Of a stretch of 64,000 nucleotides of DNA, positions 1-9,700 are shown piece after piece. A program made the position numbers and the translations under genes. This stretch comes from Rhizobium sp. Root1212 (lineage in GTDB: Bacteria; Pseudomonadota; Alphaproteobacteria; Rhizobiales; Rhizobiaceae). A model generated the notes under the pieces. The model ran no database searches and was not told the origin of the DNA. It saw nothing but the letters and a program-made list of their open reading frames with translations. The DNA lies in contig NZ_LMDA01000023.1 of assembly GCF_001424985.1 (NCBI RefSeq), forward strand, positions 181,495 through 245,494, given 5' to 3'. How positions within the stretch are numbered: position 1 is the stretch's first letter; every line of letters begins with the position of its first letter.

Positions 1-9
1 AGGCCTCCC

Positions 10-894
10 ATGAGCGGGCACGACAGCGACGCCGATCTGTTCGAGGTTCGCGAGCCGGAAATCCAGCGCATTCCCTTCGTCTTCAATTCGCCCCATAGCG
101 GGCGTCGCTATAGTCGTACCTTTCTGGAACAGTCTCGGCTCGACGCGCTGTCGATTCGCCGCTCCGAAGATCATTATGTCGATGAGCTTTTCCACAGCGT
201 CACCGATCTCGGGGCGCCGATGCTTTTGGCGCATTTCCCCCGCGCCTTCCTCGATGTCAACCGCGAGCCTTACGAACTCGATCCGCGCATGTTCGACGGT
301 GCCTTGCCGCCCTATGCCAATATCGGCTCGATGCGCGTTGCCGGCGGTCTCGGCACGGTGCCGCGGCTGGTGGCGGAAAACATGGATATCTACAAGGGTC
401 GCTTTCCCGTCGCTGAGGCGCTGGAGCGGGTGGAGACCATCTACAAGCCGTATCACGCGTGTCTGCGCCGGCTGATCGCTCGCACTCATGTCCAGTTCGG
501 GCTTTCCGTACTTATCGATTGCCATTCCATGCCCGGCAATATCCGCGTTGCCGGCAGCAGCCAGCGGCCGGATTTCATCATCGGTGACCGCTACGGCACC
601 AGCGCATCGTCGGATCTTTCCCACACGGCGGTTTCGCTGCTCGAAGAGCTGGGCTTCAGCGTGGCGCGCAACAAGCCCTATGCCGGCGGCTTCATCACCG
701 AGCATTACGGCCGCCCCGCCCGCGGTCTGCATGCGCTGCAGATCGAGATCAATCGCTCGCTCTATGTGGATGAAGTGACGCTGGAGAAGAAGCCGCAATT
801 CCGGCTGTTTGCCGAAGCGCTCCATGCGTTCCTCCGGGCGCTTTCGCTCTATGTGGAAAAAGACGGCGACGCTGCGGCGCTGGCGGCAGAGTAA
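10..894 (+). CDS. N-formylglutamate amidohydrolase family protein (HutG-like)
   Basis: 294 residues, typical of the N-formylglutamate amidohydrolase family. Family enzymes release formate from N-formyl-L-glutamate, the last step of one histidine-degradation route. Visible motifs are NSPHSG at about residues 26-31, SEDHYVDELF at about 52-61, DCHSMPG near 170 and ITEHYGRP near 232. The His/Asp/Glu-rich blocks fit the metal-dependent fold. No hutU, hutH or hutI lies beside it, so a role in histidine use is inferred from the family only. The ATG sits nine bases into the window, so an upstream start cannot be excluded. A related but diverged protein is encoded at 34912-35706. Confidence 0.88.
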   Translation: MSGHDSDADLFEVREPEIQRIPFVFNSPHSGRRYSRTFLEQSRLDALSIRRSEDHYVDELFHSVTDLGAPMLLAHFPRAFLDVNREPYELDPRMFDGALPPYANIGSMRVAGGLGTVPRLVAENMDIYKGRFPVAEALERVETIYKPYHACLRRLIARTHVQFGLSVLIDCHSMPGNIRVAGSSQRPDFIIGDRYGTSASSDLSHTAVSLLEELGFSVARNKPYAGGFITEHYGRPARGLHALQIEINRSLYVDEVTLEKKPQFRLFAEALHAFLRALSLYVEKDGDAAALAAE

Positions 895-1311
895 AGCCGC
901 ATTGCTCTAGATTTCCGGCATATCGCCAAAAAAGAACCGCGCACGGGGCGCGGTTTAAGTCTAGGGAGGAAACACCCAAGGAGGGTATTTACAGCCACAA
1001 GTGACTGTAAGGAAAAATTAATGCTGCATCGCACAAGTGTCAAGCCATGTTGCGGCCGTTTTGCTGCGTTGCGCAAATCAAGACATCGAGAAAATCGGCG
1101 AAATTAACCGGTTTTTCCCGCTTCCAAGCGCTTTTAGAGATAATTCTCTGGGGTTTTGCCATCGCGTTGGGCAAAGCTTCGCCCAAAAAGAACCTATTCC
1201 CGGCGAATTTGGCATCCTCTTCTTTTTTGAAAAAATCTGTTTTAAGACGGGAAAAGCAGATTTTTCGATCTTTTCGCGCCCCTTTTCCCACGTCATTACT
1301 TGTGAGGTTTC
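895..1311. other. Non-coding gap with several inverted repeats
   Basis: This 417-base A+T-richer gap holds no gene I can support. It contains a GC-rich hairpin at 935-955 (AACCGCGC/GCGCGGTT), which may end the upstream transcript although its T-run is short. It also has a 22-base near-palindrome at 989-1010, a hairpin at 1167-1186 (TTGGGC/GCCCAA), and a 9-bp stem at 1231-1265 (AAAAATCTG/CAGATTTTT) just before hisN. Reading frames on both strands here have no supporting motif. A 28-codon frame from the ATG at 1021 has a fair AAGGA upstream but looks like nothing I know. Confidence 0.6.
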
Positions 1312-2085
1312 ATGCTGCCCGACCGTGCTTTCTTCGATCGTCTTGCCGATGCCGCGCGTGCTGAAACCCTGCCACGTTTCCGTACCGGGATCGGCGTCGC
1401 CAACAAGGAAGCTGCCGGCTTCGATCCGGTGACGGAAGGCGACCGGGCGGCGGAAGCCGCGATCCGGGCGCTGATCGAGCGCGAGTTTCCCGAGCACGGT
1501 ATTCTCGGCGAGGAATATGGCAGCGTCGGGCTGGATCGGGAATATGTCTGGGTGATCGATCCGATCGACGGCACTCGCGCCTTCATTTCCGGGCTTCCGG
1601 TCTGGGGCACGCTGGTCGGCCTTTATAACGAGGGTGAGGCAGTCATGGGGCTGATGGACCAGCCCTTCACCGGCGAGCGCTATTTCGCCGATGGCCGCCG
1701 CTCGGTCTATCGCGGACCCGAGGGTGAAAAGGTGCTTGCGACGCGGCCCTGTGCCGATATTTCCGATGCCATCATGTTCACGACGACGCCCTATCTCTTC
1801 ACCGGCGATATCAAGCGCCGTTTCGACAACGTCGAGAAGCGGGCGCGGCTTTCGCGCTACGGCTGCGATTGCTACGCCTTTGCGCTGCTGGCTGCCGGGC
1901 ATATCGATCTGGTGATCGAAGCCGGGCTGAAGCCCTATGATGTCGGCGGGCTCATTCCGCTGATCGAGCAGGCGGGTGGCATCATGACCAATTGGGATGG
2001 CGGCCCGGCGGAAATGGGCGGCGAGGTGATCGCGGCCGGCGACCCGGCGCTGCATGCGCAGGTGCTCGAACTGCTGAACAGTTGA
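1312..2085 (+). CDS. hisN: Histidinol-phosphatase, inositol-monophosphatase type
   Basis: 257 residues of the inositol monophosphatase fold. The metal-binding blocks are visible: GEEYG at about 66-70, DPIDGTRAF at 83-91, and a C-terminal YDVGG block near 209 followed by EQAGG. The R in DGTRAF and the YDVGG block, in place of the WD of true inositol phosphatases, fit the HisN subgroup that removes phosphate from L-histidinol phosphate in histidine synthesis. TGAGG lies five bases before the ATG. It stands alone on this strand and the gene after it is convergent. A broader sugar- or inositol-phosphatase activity cannot be excluded by sequence. Confidence 0.87.
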   Translation: MLPDRAFFDRLADAARAETLPRFRTGIGVANKEAAGFDPVTEGDRAAEAAIRALIEREFPEHGILGEEYGSVGLDREYVWVIDPIDGTRAFISGLPVWGTLVGLYNEGEAVMGLMDQPFTGERYFADGRRSVYRGPEGEKVLATRPCADISDAIMFTTTPYLFTGDIKRRFDNVEKRARLSRYGCDCYAFALLAAGHIDLVIEAGLKPYDVGGLIPLIEQAGGIMTNWDGGPAEMGGEVIAAGDPALHAQVLELLNS

Positions 2086-2088
2086 CGC

Positions 2089-3093
2089 TCAGTCGGCTCC
2101 TGCTTCCATCGTGCCCTGGGCGGCGATGTCTTCATTCAGTTCGGCGGAATTGCCGGGGATGAAGGCCTCGATCGCGGCCAGCGCCTGGGCGCGGTAGTGG
2201 TCGCTTTCCATCAGCAATTCATGGCGGGCGCCGTCGATCGGGATCAGGTGGCCGGCGCGAAAATTGCGGGCCAGCAATTCCATCGATCGGTAAGGCACAA
2301 GTTGGTCCTGCGTCGGCGCGATCAGGATTGTCGGCACACGGATTTGCGTCAGGTGTTCGCGGCGGGTGATGCGGCGGATCGCCTTGAAGGTTTCGTGCAG
2401 CCAGCGGGCGGAAGGTGGGCCGAGCGCCAACCCGGCTTGCGCCTCGGTGACCCCGCTATTGCGGGCGAAGCGTACCGGGTCATGGGTCAGGAGATTGCGG
2501 GAAAAGGGGAGCGAGCCGTTGTCGCGGGTCAGCGGCAGGAAGCCGAGGCCGACACAGGTGGTCGCGGCCGCCAGCATGCCGATGGCGCGGTGGCCGATAG
2601 CTTGCCCACCCAGCTCGACGAAGGGGGCAAGAAGGGCGAGCCGGTCGATGCGGCTGGAAAGATAAGGCGCCTGCGACAGCGCCACCAACGCCCCCATGGA
2701 ATGGGCGACCATAAAAAAGGGCAGGCGGGTGTCGGGCAGAACGATCTTTTCGAGGAAGGTCGAAAGGTCCTTCTCGTAATCCGAAAAGCGGCGCACATGG
2801 CCGCGTCGGGTGACCTTGTGAATGCGCCCGGAGCCCCCCTGTCCGCGCCAGTCGAAGGTCGCGACCCACAGGCCGCGGTCGAGCAACTCGCCGATGGTCT
2901 CGAAATATTTCTCGATCGATTCGTTGCGCCCCTGCAGGAGCACCACCGTTCCCTTGGCGACGGCCGCATCCGAGCGGAAAATCGCATAGCGGATTTTCGT
3001 TCCCCTGACGCCTTCAAAGAAGCTCACCGTATGGCCGTGGACCTTGCCGGGAGGGATCGGATTGTCGGCGGTCGGATGCAATATGTCTATCAT
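2089..3093 (-). CDS. Alpha/beta hydrolase, lysophospholipase-like
   Basis: 334 residues with an alpha/beta-hydrolase fold of the monoacylglycerol lipase/lysophospholipase L2 type. DWRGQGGSGR at about 81-90 forms the oxyanion-side strand, AHSMGA at 130-135 carries nucleophile Ser132, an Asp lies in APTQDQ, and the catalytic His is in GARHEL near the C-terminus. No signal peptide or membrane segment is visible, so it is probably cytoplasmic or peripheral. It converges on hisN with a three-base gap. Substrate is unknown; a lysophospholipid or monoglyceride is the family expectation. Confidence 0.83.
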   Translation of the reverse strand: MIDILHPTADNPIPPGKVHGHTVSFFEGVRGTKIRYAIFRSDAAVAKGTVVLLQGRNESIEKYFETIGELLDRGLWVATFDWRGQGGSGRIHKVTRRGHVRRFSDYEKDLSTFLEKIVLPDTRLPFFMVAHSMGALVALSQAPYLSSRIDRLALLAPFVELGGQAIGHRAIGMLAAATTCVGLGFLPLTRDNGSLPFSRNLLTHDPVRFARNSGVTEAQAGLALGPPSARWLHETFKAIRRITRREHLTQIRVPTILIAPTQDQLVPYRSMELLARNFRAGHLIPIDGARHELLMESDHYRAQALAAIEAFIPGNSAELNEDIAAQGTMEAGAD

Positions 3094-3406
3094 CGGTATC
3101 CGTTGTCTTGCCCAGTCCGGCGAGTGTGCCGCAGAGGCTTTGCGATATCGTTTATACCGGAGGGATTGGGCGCGCCAAAGGCGGCGTCAGAAAGAAAAAG
3201 GGCCGGAAGCGACGGGGGACTGGATTGTGTATCGCTTCCGGCCATGGGTCGGGGCTTTGGCGGCCAGGTCGGGAGAAGGGACGTTCACCGCTTGGCCGTT
3301 TGGGCTGATCCGATGGTTTCGTTTTACGCCGGGCTTGCTGAACGCAGCCGGAACCGGCCGTTCATCCTGCATTTATGATCGGTTTTCGAGACAGGCGAAA
3401 AAGGGT
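3094..3406. other. Intergenic, nothing identified
   Basis: About 310 bases between the divergent hydrolase and the hsp20 promoter. Short open frames exist on both strands, but none has a good ribosome site or recognisable product. It presumably carries the hydrolase promoter on the minus strand, which I could not place. Confidence 0.4.
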
Positions 3407-3436
3407 CTTGAACCCGGCGGGAGCCGTTCCCATCTC
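3407..3436 (+). promoter_or_regulatory. Predicted RpoH (sigma-32) heat-shock promoter
   Basis: CTTGAA at 3407-3412 and CCCATCTC at 3429-3436 are separated by 16 bases. This is close to the heat-shock sigma factor pattern (CTTGAA, then CCCAT-type -10). The expected start is near 3442, leaving an untranslated leader of about 100 bases before the Hsp20 ATG at 3544. Confidence 0.65.
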
Positions 3437-3441
3437 CTTGT

Positions 3442-3546
3442 CACAGGCGCCGAAGACGGGCCTGTTCACCGGTTCCGCCACCGCCTCTTTTTGGGGTGAC
3501 GGGATCAAGAACCGCAAAACCGTTGCTCTTTCAGGAGGACACCATG
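3442..3546 (+). promoter_or_regulatory. ROSE-like RNA thermometer upstream of hsp20
   Basis: The leader ends with GTTGCTCTTTCAGGAGGAC just before the ATG. In ROSE elements a U(U/C)GCU sequence pairs with the AGGA of the Shine-Dalgarno site in the last hairpin and melts on heating. Here TTGCT and AGGAGG are five bases apart, so the same short hairpin can form. Leader length (about 100 bases), GC-rich upstream stems and position before a small heat-shock gene all fit. The earlier stems of the element were not folded in detail. Confidence 0.65.
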
Positions 3547-4020
3547 CGTCACGTTGATTTTTCCCCCCTCTACCGTTCCACCGTCGGTTTCGACCGTCTC
3601 TTCACCATGCTCGACAGTCTGGGCCAGCCCGACCAGTCGCAGACCTATCCGCCCTACAATATCGAGCGGACGGGTGAAAACACCTACCGGATCACCATGG
3701 CCGTCGCCGGCTTCGACGAAACCGAGCTTTCGATCGAAGCGCGCGAGCACACGCTGACCGTCAAGGGTGAAAAGAGCGAAGAGCAGGCTTCCGAGAACCA
3801 GTTCCTCTATCGCGGCATCGCCAAGCGTGCCTTCGAGCGCCGCTTCCAGCTCGCCGATCATGTGGAAATCCAGTCCGCTTCGCTGAAGCACGGCCTGCTC
3901 CACATCGACCTCCTGCGCGAGATCCCGGAAGCCGCCAAGCCGCGCAAGATCGAAATCTCGGCTGCCCCCTCGCAGTCGAAGCAGATCGAAGCGACCCAGA
4001 TCGAGGCATCGGCCAACTAA
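3544..4020 (+). CDS. Small heat-shock protein, Hsp20/IbpA family
   Basis: 158 residues. A start 48 bases upstream in the same frame is possible, but the ATG at 3544 has an excellent AGGAGG six bases before it. The alpha-crystallin domain spans about residues 35-130, starting PPYNIERTGENTY and including the AGF and LTVKGEK blocks typical of IbpA/HspA-type proteins. The C-terminal tail is short and polar. It is an ATP-independent holdase that binds unfolding proteins in the cytoplasm. An RpoH-like promoter and ROSE-like leader lie upstream and a strong terminator follows, so it is a single-gene heat-inducible unit. Confidence 0.93.
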   Translation: MRHVDFSPLYRSTVGFDRLFTMLDSLGQPDQSQTYPPYNIERTGENTYRITMAVAGFDETELSIEAREHTLTVKGEKSEEQASENQFLYRGIAKRAFERRFQLADHVEIQSASLKHGLLHIDLLREIPEAAKPRKIEISAAPSQSKQIEATQIEASAN

Positions 4021-4044
4021 GGCCACCGGAACGTCAGGTTTGAT

Positions 4045-4074
4045 GAAGGCGGTGCCCTCAGGGCGCCGCCTTTT
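4045..4074 (+). terminator. Rho-independent terminator after hsp20
   Basis: AAGGCGGTGCCC pairs with GGGCGCCGCCTT across the loop TCA, with one unpaired base. The 3' arm ends TT at the start of a T-run (TTTT). It starts 25 bases after the hsp20 stop. Confidence 0.85.
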
Positions 4075-4079
4075 GTACG

Positions 4080-5072
4080 TCAGGCCGTGGCCGCCGTCTC
4101 GGCTTCGCGCTTGCGCCGGCTGTACTCGGCGTATTTCTGGGCGATGACGGCGCAGGCCATCAGCTGGATCTGGTGGAACAGCATCACCGGCAGGACGATG
4201 CTGCCGATGCTTTGGCCGGCAAAGATAACGTTGGCCATCGGCACGCCGCTCGCCAGGCTCTTTTTCGAGCCGCAGAAGGTGATGGTGATCTCGTCCTCAC
4301 GGGAAAAGCCGAGCTTGCGGCTGCCGAACATCGTGACAGTAAGCACTATGGCAAGCAGCAGGATATCGAGCCCGATGACGACGGCAAGATCGCGCACCGA
4401 GAATGTATGCCACAGGCCTTCGGTCACTGCCTCGCTGAAGGCGAGATACACCACCATCAGGATCGAGCCGCGATCGACCGGCATCAGCAGTTTTTTCCGC
4501 GCCCGGATGAAATCGCCGATCCACGGCTGGAGGATCTGGCCGACGACGAACGGGGCCAGAAGCTGCAGTAGGATTTGTTGCAGCGCATCCAGCGAAATGC
4601 CGCCGTGTCCGCCCGCGGTAAACAGCAGCCCGACGAGCAGCGGCGTCAGGAACATGCCGAAGATGTTTGAGGCGGAAGCCGCGCAGATTGCCGCCGGAAC
4701 ATTGCCGCCGGCCATCGAGGTGAAGGCGATCGACGACTGCACCGTCGAGGGCAGCACGCAGAGGAAGAGAATGCCGGTATAGAGCGCCGGCGGCAGGATC
4801 GATTCGGGGATCAGCCCGACGGCAAGGCCGAGCAGCGGAAAAACGCCGAAGGTCATCGCCAGGATGACCAGATGTAGGCGCCAGTGCAGCAGGCCCGCCA
4901 GCACCACATCCCGCGACAAGCGGGCGCCGTGCAGAAAAAACAGAAGCCCGATCGCAACTTTCGTCGCAAGACCGAACCATTCCGCCGGCTCGCCGGAGAT
5001 CGGCAACACCGAGGCCAGCGCCACCGTGAGCACGAGGAAGATGGTGAAGGTATCGGGTAGGAAACGGCGCAT
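4080..5072 (-). CDS. Bile acid:sodium symporter family transporter (SBF-like)
   Basis: 330 residues, strongly hydrophobic, with about nine to ten membrane segments. It fits the SBF-like/solute carrier 10 family that moves organic anions with sodium. Starting at the internal Met (5072) gives MRRFLPDTFTIFL, the usual short entry into the first helix, with AAGGA upstream. A longer version from 5138 adds 22 polar residues and is less likely. Polar patches in the helices (HGARLSRD, STVQSSIAFTSMAGGN, FCGSKKSLASG) match conserved sites of the family. Substrate unknown. It follows ltaE on the same strand but a strong hairpin separates them. Confidence 0.85.
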   Translation of the reverse strand: MRRFLPDTFTIFLVLTVALASVLPISGEPAEWFGLATKVAIGLLFFLHGARLSRDVVLAGLLHWRLHLVILAMTFGVFPLLGLAVGLIPESILPPALYTGILFLCVLPSTVQSSIAFTSMAGGNVPAAICAASASNIFGMFLTPLLVGLLFTAGGHGGISLDALQQILLQLLAPFVVGQILQPWIGDFIRARKKLLMPVDRGSILMVVYLAFSEAVTEGLWHTFSVRDLAVVIGLDILLLAIVLTVTMFGSRKLGFSREDEITITFCGSKKSLASGVPMANVIFAGQSIGSIVLPVMLFHQIQLMACAVIAQKYAEYSRRKREAETAATA

Positions 5073-5168
5073 ATCTATTGGCAGTCCTTGAAACGGAAGC
5101 GCCGCATCATTGTCATTGCGGCCTCGAATGCAAGGCATAATGGCTCCCGCGAAGAGGCGAGATATTAC

Positions 5169-5195
5169 CCGGCGGCAGGTTTTGCCTGCCGCCGG
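5169..5195 (-). terminator. Strong hairpin after ltaE
   Basis: A perfect 11-bp stem (CCGGCGGCAGG/CCTGCCGCCGG) with a 5-base loop lies ten bases past the ltaE stop. It has no T-run, so it may stabilise the 3' end rather than terminate on its own. Confidence 0.5.
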
Positions 5196-5205
5196 ACGGT
5201 CGTGA

Positions 5206-6252
5206 TCAGAGCTTTTTCAGAAAAGCGGCCACATCGTCCTCTGTCGTCGCAAAGCTAGTGACGAGCCTGTAGAGGCCTTCATCCGTAGCGACGAAGCTTG
5301 CCAGCTGGTGCGGCACCGGCCAGTCGTAGAACACGGCACCATCCTTCATCAGGGCGTCGGCCACGGACTTCTTCAGAATGACGAAGAGTTCGTTGGCATC
5401 GCTGGTCCAGGCGAGCCGCGCGGTGCTGGAAGCTTCGATGCCCTTTGCCAGCTTGCCGGCCATACCATTCGATTGGCGGGCAAGATCGAGCCAGAGATCG
5501 TTTTCCAGATAGGCATCGAACTGGGCGGCGATGAAGCGCGACTTGGAGAACAGCTGCGCCGAGCGCTTGCGCAGGTAGTGCATTTCCGAAGCGCGCGCCG
5601 GGTTGAAGAGGATCAGCGCTTCCGCGCACCAGCAGCCGTTCTTGGTGCCGCCGAAGGAGAGAAGCTCGACGCCGCGCTTCCAGGTCATCTCGGCCGGGCT
5701 GACGCCGAGCGTCACCAGCGCATTGGCAAAGCGTGCGCCATCCATGTGCAGCGGCAGGCGGTGGTGCTTGGCAATCGTGGCGATCGCGTCGATTTCGGCG
5801 ATGCTGTAGGCGGTGCCGGCTTCCGTCGCCTGCGTCATAGTGATCGCCATGGGCTGCCCACCATGGACGAAGCCGGGCGGAAAACGCTTGATCTCGGCTT
5901 CGAGCTTGACTGGGTCCATCTTGCCGTTCTCGCCATCGACCGGCGCCATGCGGGCGCCGTGGGAGAAGAACTCCGGCGCGCCGCATTCGTCGACGTTCAC
6001 ATGGGCTTTGCTATGGCAGAATATATGTCCACCCGGCTTGTTGGCGCTGGCGAGCGCCAGCGAATTGGCCGCCGTGCCGGTGGCGACGAAGAACACCGAA
6101 ACCTCGTGCTCGAAGATCTCCGAGAGCTTCTTCTCCACCTTGTGGTCCAGGTCGCTGGTGCCGTAGGCGGAGGCGAAACCGCCGGCCGCCTTGACCAGGC
6201 TCTCGGCAATAACGGGATGGGCGCCGGCCCAATTGTCGGATGAGAAGATCAT
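5206..6252 (-). CDS. ltaE: Low-specificity L-threonine aldolase
   Basis: 348 residues from the ATG at 6252 (MIFSSDNWAG), the usual length and start for this PLP enzyme; a 28-residue upstream extension is spurious. It splits L-threonine or allo-threonine into glycine and acetaldehyde. The PLP lysine is K204 in SFGGTKNG. The cofactor aspartate is in HMDGARFANA near 171, and the phosphate-binding ATGTAAN block is at about 58-64. The Rhizobiaceae-type N-terminus SSDNWAGAHP matches homologues. It is divergent from gltB across a 522-base gap. Confidence 0.92.
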   Translation of the reverse strand: MIFSSDNWAGAHPVIAESLVKAAGGFASAYGTSDLDHKVEKKLSEIFEHEVSVFFVATGTAANSLALASANKPGGHIFCHSKAHVNVDECGAPEFFSHGARMAPVDGENGKMDPVKLEAEIKRFPPGFVHGGQPMAITMTQATEAGTAYSIAEIDAIATIAKHHRLPLHMDGARFANALVTLGVSPAEMTWKRGVELLSFGGTKNGCWCAEALILFNPARASEMHYLRKRSAQLFSKSRFIAAQFDAYLENDLWLDLARQSNGMAGKLAKGIEASSTARLAWTSDANELFVILKKSVADALMKDGAVFYDWPVPHQLASFVATDEGLYRLVTSFATTEDDVAAFLKKL

Positions 6253-6774
6253 GAAGATTGTCCTGTGATGAAAGATCGCGAATGCGGCTCGGCCCGACCA
6301 TAAACCGCCTGACGGGCTGCGCAAGACCTTCCTCAAGACAAGGACAATCTAATACCAGTTTGAAACCAAAGTGAAGAAATGTGCCGAGTGGCGAAATTAA
6401 ATTACTCAAAAATGAAACGAACGGCAATCTTTGGCAATATTCGCCCGATTATTTTGTATTGGTACTCTTGCGGCTTCTCAAGCTTTCTGGCATAGAGCTT
6501 CTGAAATAGGACAGTATGCCTGTCCTATTTCGGTCTGAAGACCGGAACCGGCCGCACCAACGCCTCCAAGCGCCTGCGGCCGACGATCGAAAGCAGCAGC
6601 CCGCCACGGGCGCGCGCTCACATCGCAACGGTCGCCGAGCCTGATCGCGTGACGCATCGTTTGCGGCTGCACCAGGATCATGAGACGATCATGCCGGAGC
6701 GGCCAGCGGTTTAACCGCGGCCCCGCCCGGACTGCAGGGATTGCCCGATGATGGGCCCAACAGGAGGGAAGACG
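6253..6774. other. ltaE-gltB divergent intergenic region
   Basis: This 522-base region must hold both the ltaE and gltB promoters. The left half is A+T-rich. A perfect 12-bp palindrome with a 5-base centre is at 6503-6531 (listed separately), and a small repeat GGTCT-GAA-AGACC follows at 6532-6544. The right part (about 6540-6740) is GC-rich. A 67-codon minus-strand frame at 6478-6681 has no recognisable motif and I do not call it a gene. Confidence 0.5.
6503..6531. promoter_or_regulatory. Perfect 12-bp inverted repeat, possible operator
   Basis: GAAATAGGACAG is followed by TATGC and then CTGTCCTATTTC. The arms are perfectly complementary and the 29-base size suits a dimeric repressor or activator. 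It lies about 245 bases before gltB and 250 bases before ltaE. It could also fold as a hairpin in RNA, but there is no proper T-run. The binding protein is unknown. Confidence 0.5.
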
Positions 6775-9700
6775 ATGACGGATTTCACGCCATCACAGGA
6801 ACTGGAACTCAACCGTGCGCCGACGGCTGCGACGGCTGAGAAAACCACGTTCGGCCTCCCGAAAAAACAGGGGCTCTACGATCCGCGCAACGAGCACGAT
6901 GCCTGCGGCGTCGGCTTCGTCGCCCATATGAAGGGCAAGAAGTCGCACCAGATCGTCAAGGACGGCCTGTTCATCCTCGAAAACCTCACCCATCGCGGCG
7001 CCGTCGGCGCCGACCCTCTCATGGGCGATGGTGCGGGCATTCTCGTGCAGATCCCCGACCGTTTCTTCCGCGAGGAAATGGCCAAGCAGGGCATCACCCT
7101 GCCGAAGGCGGGCGACTATGCCGTCGGCTATATGTTCATGCCGCAGGAAGAAGCGCAGGTCGATCACTTCAAGAAGGTGATTGCCGATGTCGTAGCCGAA
7201 GAGGGGCAGGTTCTGCTCGGCTTCCGTGACGTGCCGGTCGACAATTCCTCGCTCTCCAAGGCGCCCGAGATCGCCGCCACCGAGCCGCGCCATGTGCAGG
7301 TCTTCATCGGCGCCGGCCGCGATGCCGCTACCAATGCCGAGTTCGAGCGCCGGCTGTTCACGCTCCGCAAGGTGATCTCCAACCGCATCTACGACGCCTA
7401 TCAGGGCGCCGAAACCGGTTTCTATCCGGTGTCGCTGTCATCCAGGACCATCGTCTACAAGGGCATGTTCCTCGCCTATCAGGTCGGCGCCTATTACAAG
7501 GACCTCGCCGATCCGCGCTTCGAGACGGCCGTTGCGCTCGTGCATCAGCGCTTCTCGACCAACACTTTTCCGTCGTGGAAGCTGGCGCATCCTTACCGCA
7601 TGGTCGCCCACAACGGCGAAATCAACACGCTGCGCTCCAACGTCAACTGGATGGCGGCGCGCCAGGCGTCGGTGTCCTCGCCGCTGTTCGGCGACGATAT
7701 CTCCAAGCTCTGGCCGATCTCCTATGAAGGCCAGTCGGATACGGCCTGTTTCGATAACGCGCTCGAATTCCTCGTGCAGGGCGGCTATTCGCTGTCCCAT
7801 GCGATGATGATGCTGATCCCCGAGGCCTGGGCCGGTAACCAGCTGATGCAGCCCGAGCGCAAGGCGTTCTACGAATACCACGCCGCCCTGATGGAGCCGT
7901 GGGACGGCCCCGCTGCGGTCTGCTTTACCGATGGCCGCCAGATCGGCGCGACGCTCGACCGCAACGGCCTGCGTCCGGCCCGCTATCTCGTCACCGACGA
8001 CGACCGCGTGATCCTTGCCTCGGAAGCCGGCACGCTGCCGGTACCGGAAGAGCGCATCGTCAAGAAGTGGCGGCTGCAGCCCGGCAAGATGCTGCTGATC
8101 GACATGGAAAAGGGCAGCATCATTTCCGATGAGGATTTGAAGTCGACGCTCGCCAACCGTCACCCCTATCGCCAGTGGCTGGACAACACCCAGCTCATCC
8201 TGGAAGACTTGAAGCCCGTCGAGCCGCGGGCGCTCCGCCGCGACGTGTCGCTGCTCGATCGCCAGCAGGCCTTCGGCTATACCCAGGAAGACACCAAGAT
8301 CCTGATGTCGCCGATGGCGACCACTGGTCAGGAAGCGGTGGGATCGATGGGCACCGATACGCCGATCTCGGCGATGTCGGACAAGACCAAGCTGCTTTAC
8401 ACCTATTTCAAGCAGAATTTCGCGCAGGTCACCAACCCGCCGATCGATCCGATCCGCGAAGAGCTGGTGATGAGCCTCGTGTCGTTCATCGGCCCGCGCC
8501 CGAACATCCTCGACCATGAGGGCGCAGCGCATGCCAAGCGGCTTGAAGTGCGCCAGCCGATCCTGACCAATGGCGATCTCGAAAAGATCCGCTCGATCGG
8601 CCACACGGAAGACCGCTTCGACACCAAGACACTCGACTTCACCTACGATGTCGCACGCGGTGCCGAAGGCATGCTCGAAATCCTCGACCGGCTCTGCGAG
8701 CGCGCAGAAGCCGCGGTCAAGGGTGGCTACAACATCATCGTGCTTTCCGACCGGCAGATCGGGCCAGATCGCGTCGCGATCCCGGCGCTGCTGGCAACGG
8801 CGGCCGTGCATCATCACCTGATCCGCAAGGGGCTTCGCACCTCGGTCGGTCTCGTCGTCGAAACCGGCGAGCCGCGCGAAGTGCACCATTTCTGCCTGCT
8901 GGCAGGCTATGGCGCCGAGGCGATCAACCCCTATCTCGCCTTCGATACGCTGCTCGACATGCACAAGCGCGGCGAATTCCCGAAAGAAGTGGATGCGAGC
9001 GAAGTCGTCTATCGCTTCATCAAGGCGATCGGCAAGGGCATCCTCAAGGTCATGTCCAAGATGGGCATCTCGACCTACCAGTCCTATTGCGGCGGCCAGA
9101 TTTTCGATGCCGTCGGCCTCTCCTCGGAGCTGATCGACCGCTACTTCTTCGGCACGGCGACCCAGATCGAAGGCATCGGCCTCGACGAGATCGCCCGCGA
9201 GACCTTCGCGCGCCACCAAGCGGCCTTCGGTTCCGATCCGCTGCTCAACCGCACGCTCGATATCGGCGGCGAATATGCCTATCGCATGCGCGGTGAAAGC
9301 CACGCCTGGTCGCCGGATTCGATCGCCTCGCTGCAGCATGCAGTTCGTGGCAATGCCAAGGATCGCTTCAGCGAGTTTTCGGAGATGGTGAACGGCGCTG
9401 CGCTGCGCATGAACACCATCCGCGGCCTGTTCAACATCAAGGATGCTGCCGCCATCGGCCGCAAGCCGATCCCGGTCGATCGGGTCGAGTCGGCTGCCGA
9501 TATCGTCAAGCGCTTCTCGACGGGCGCCATGTCCTTCGGCTCGATCAGCCGCGAGGCCCACACGACGCTCGCCGTCGCCATGAACCGGATCGGCGGCAAG
9601 TCGAACACCGGCGAGGGCGGCGAAGAGAGCGACCGTTACTTCCCGCTGCATGACGGCTCGCCGAACCCCGAACGCTCCGCCATCAAGCAGGTGGCGTCGG

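Noticed and set aside
1037-1432. Open frames before and into hisN on both strands
   Set aside because: A+T-rich and low complexity, overlapping the hisN start, with no family features.
6478-6681. 67-codon minus-strand frame between ltaE and gltB
   Set aside because: No ribosome site or recognisable motif, and it covers the palindrome at 6503-6531.
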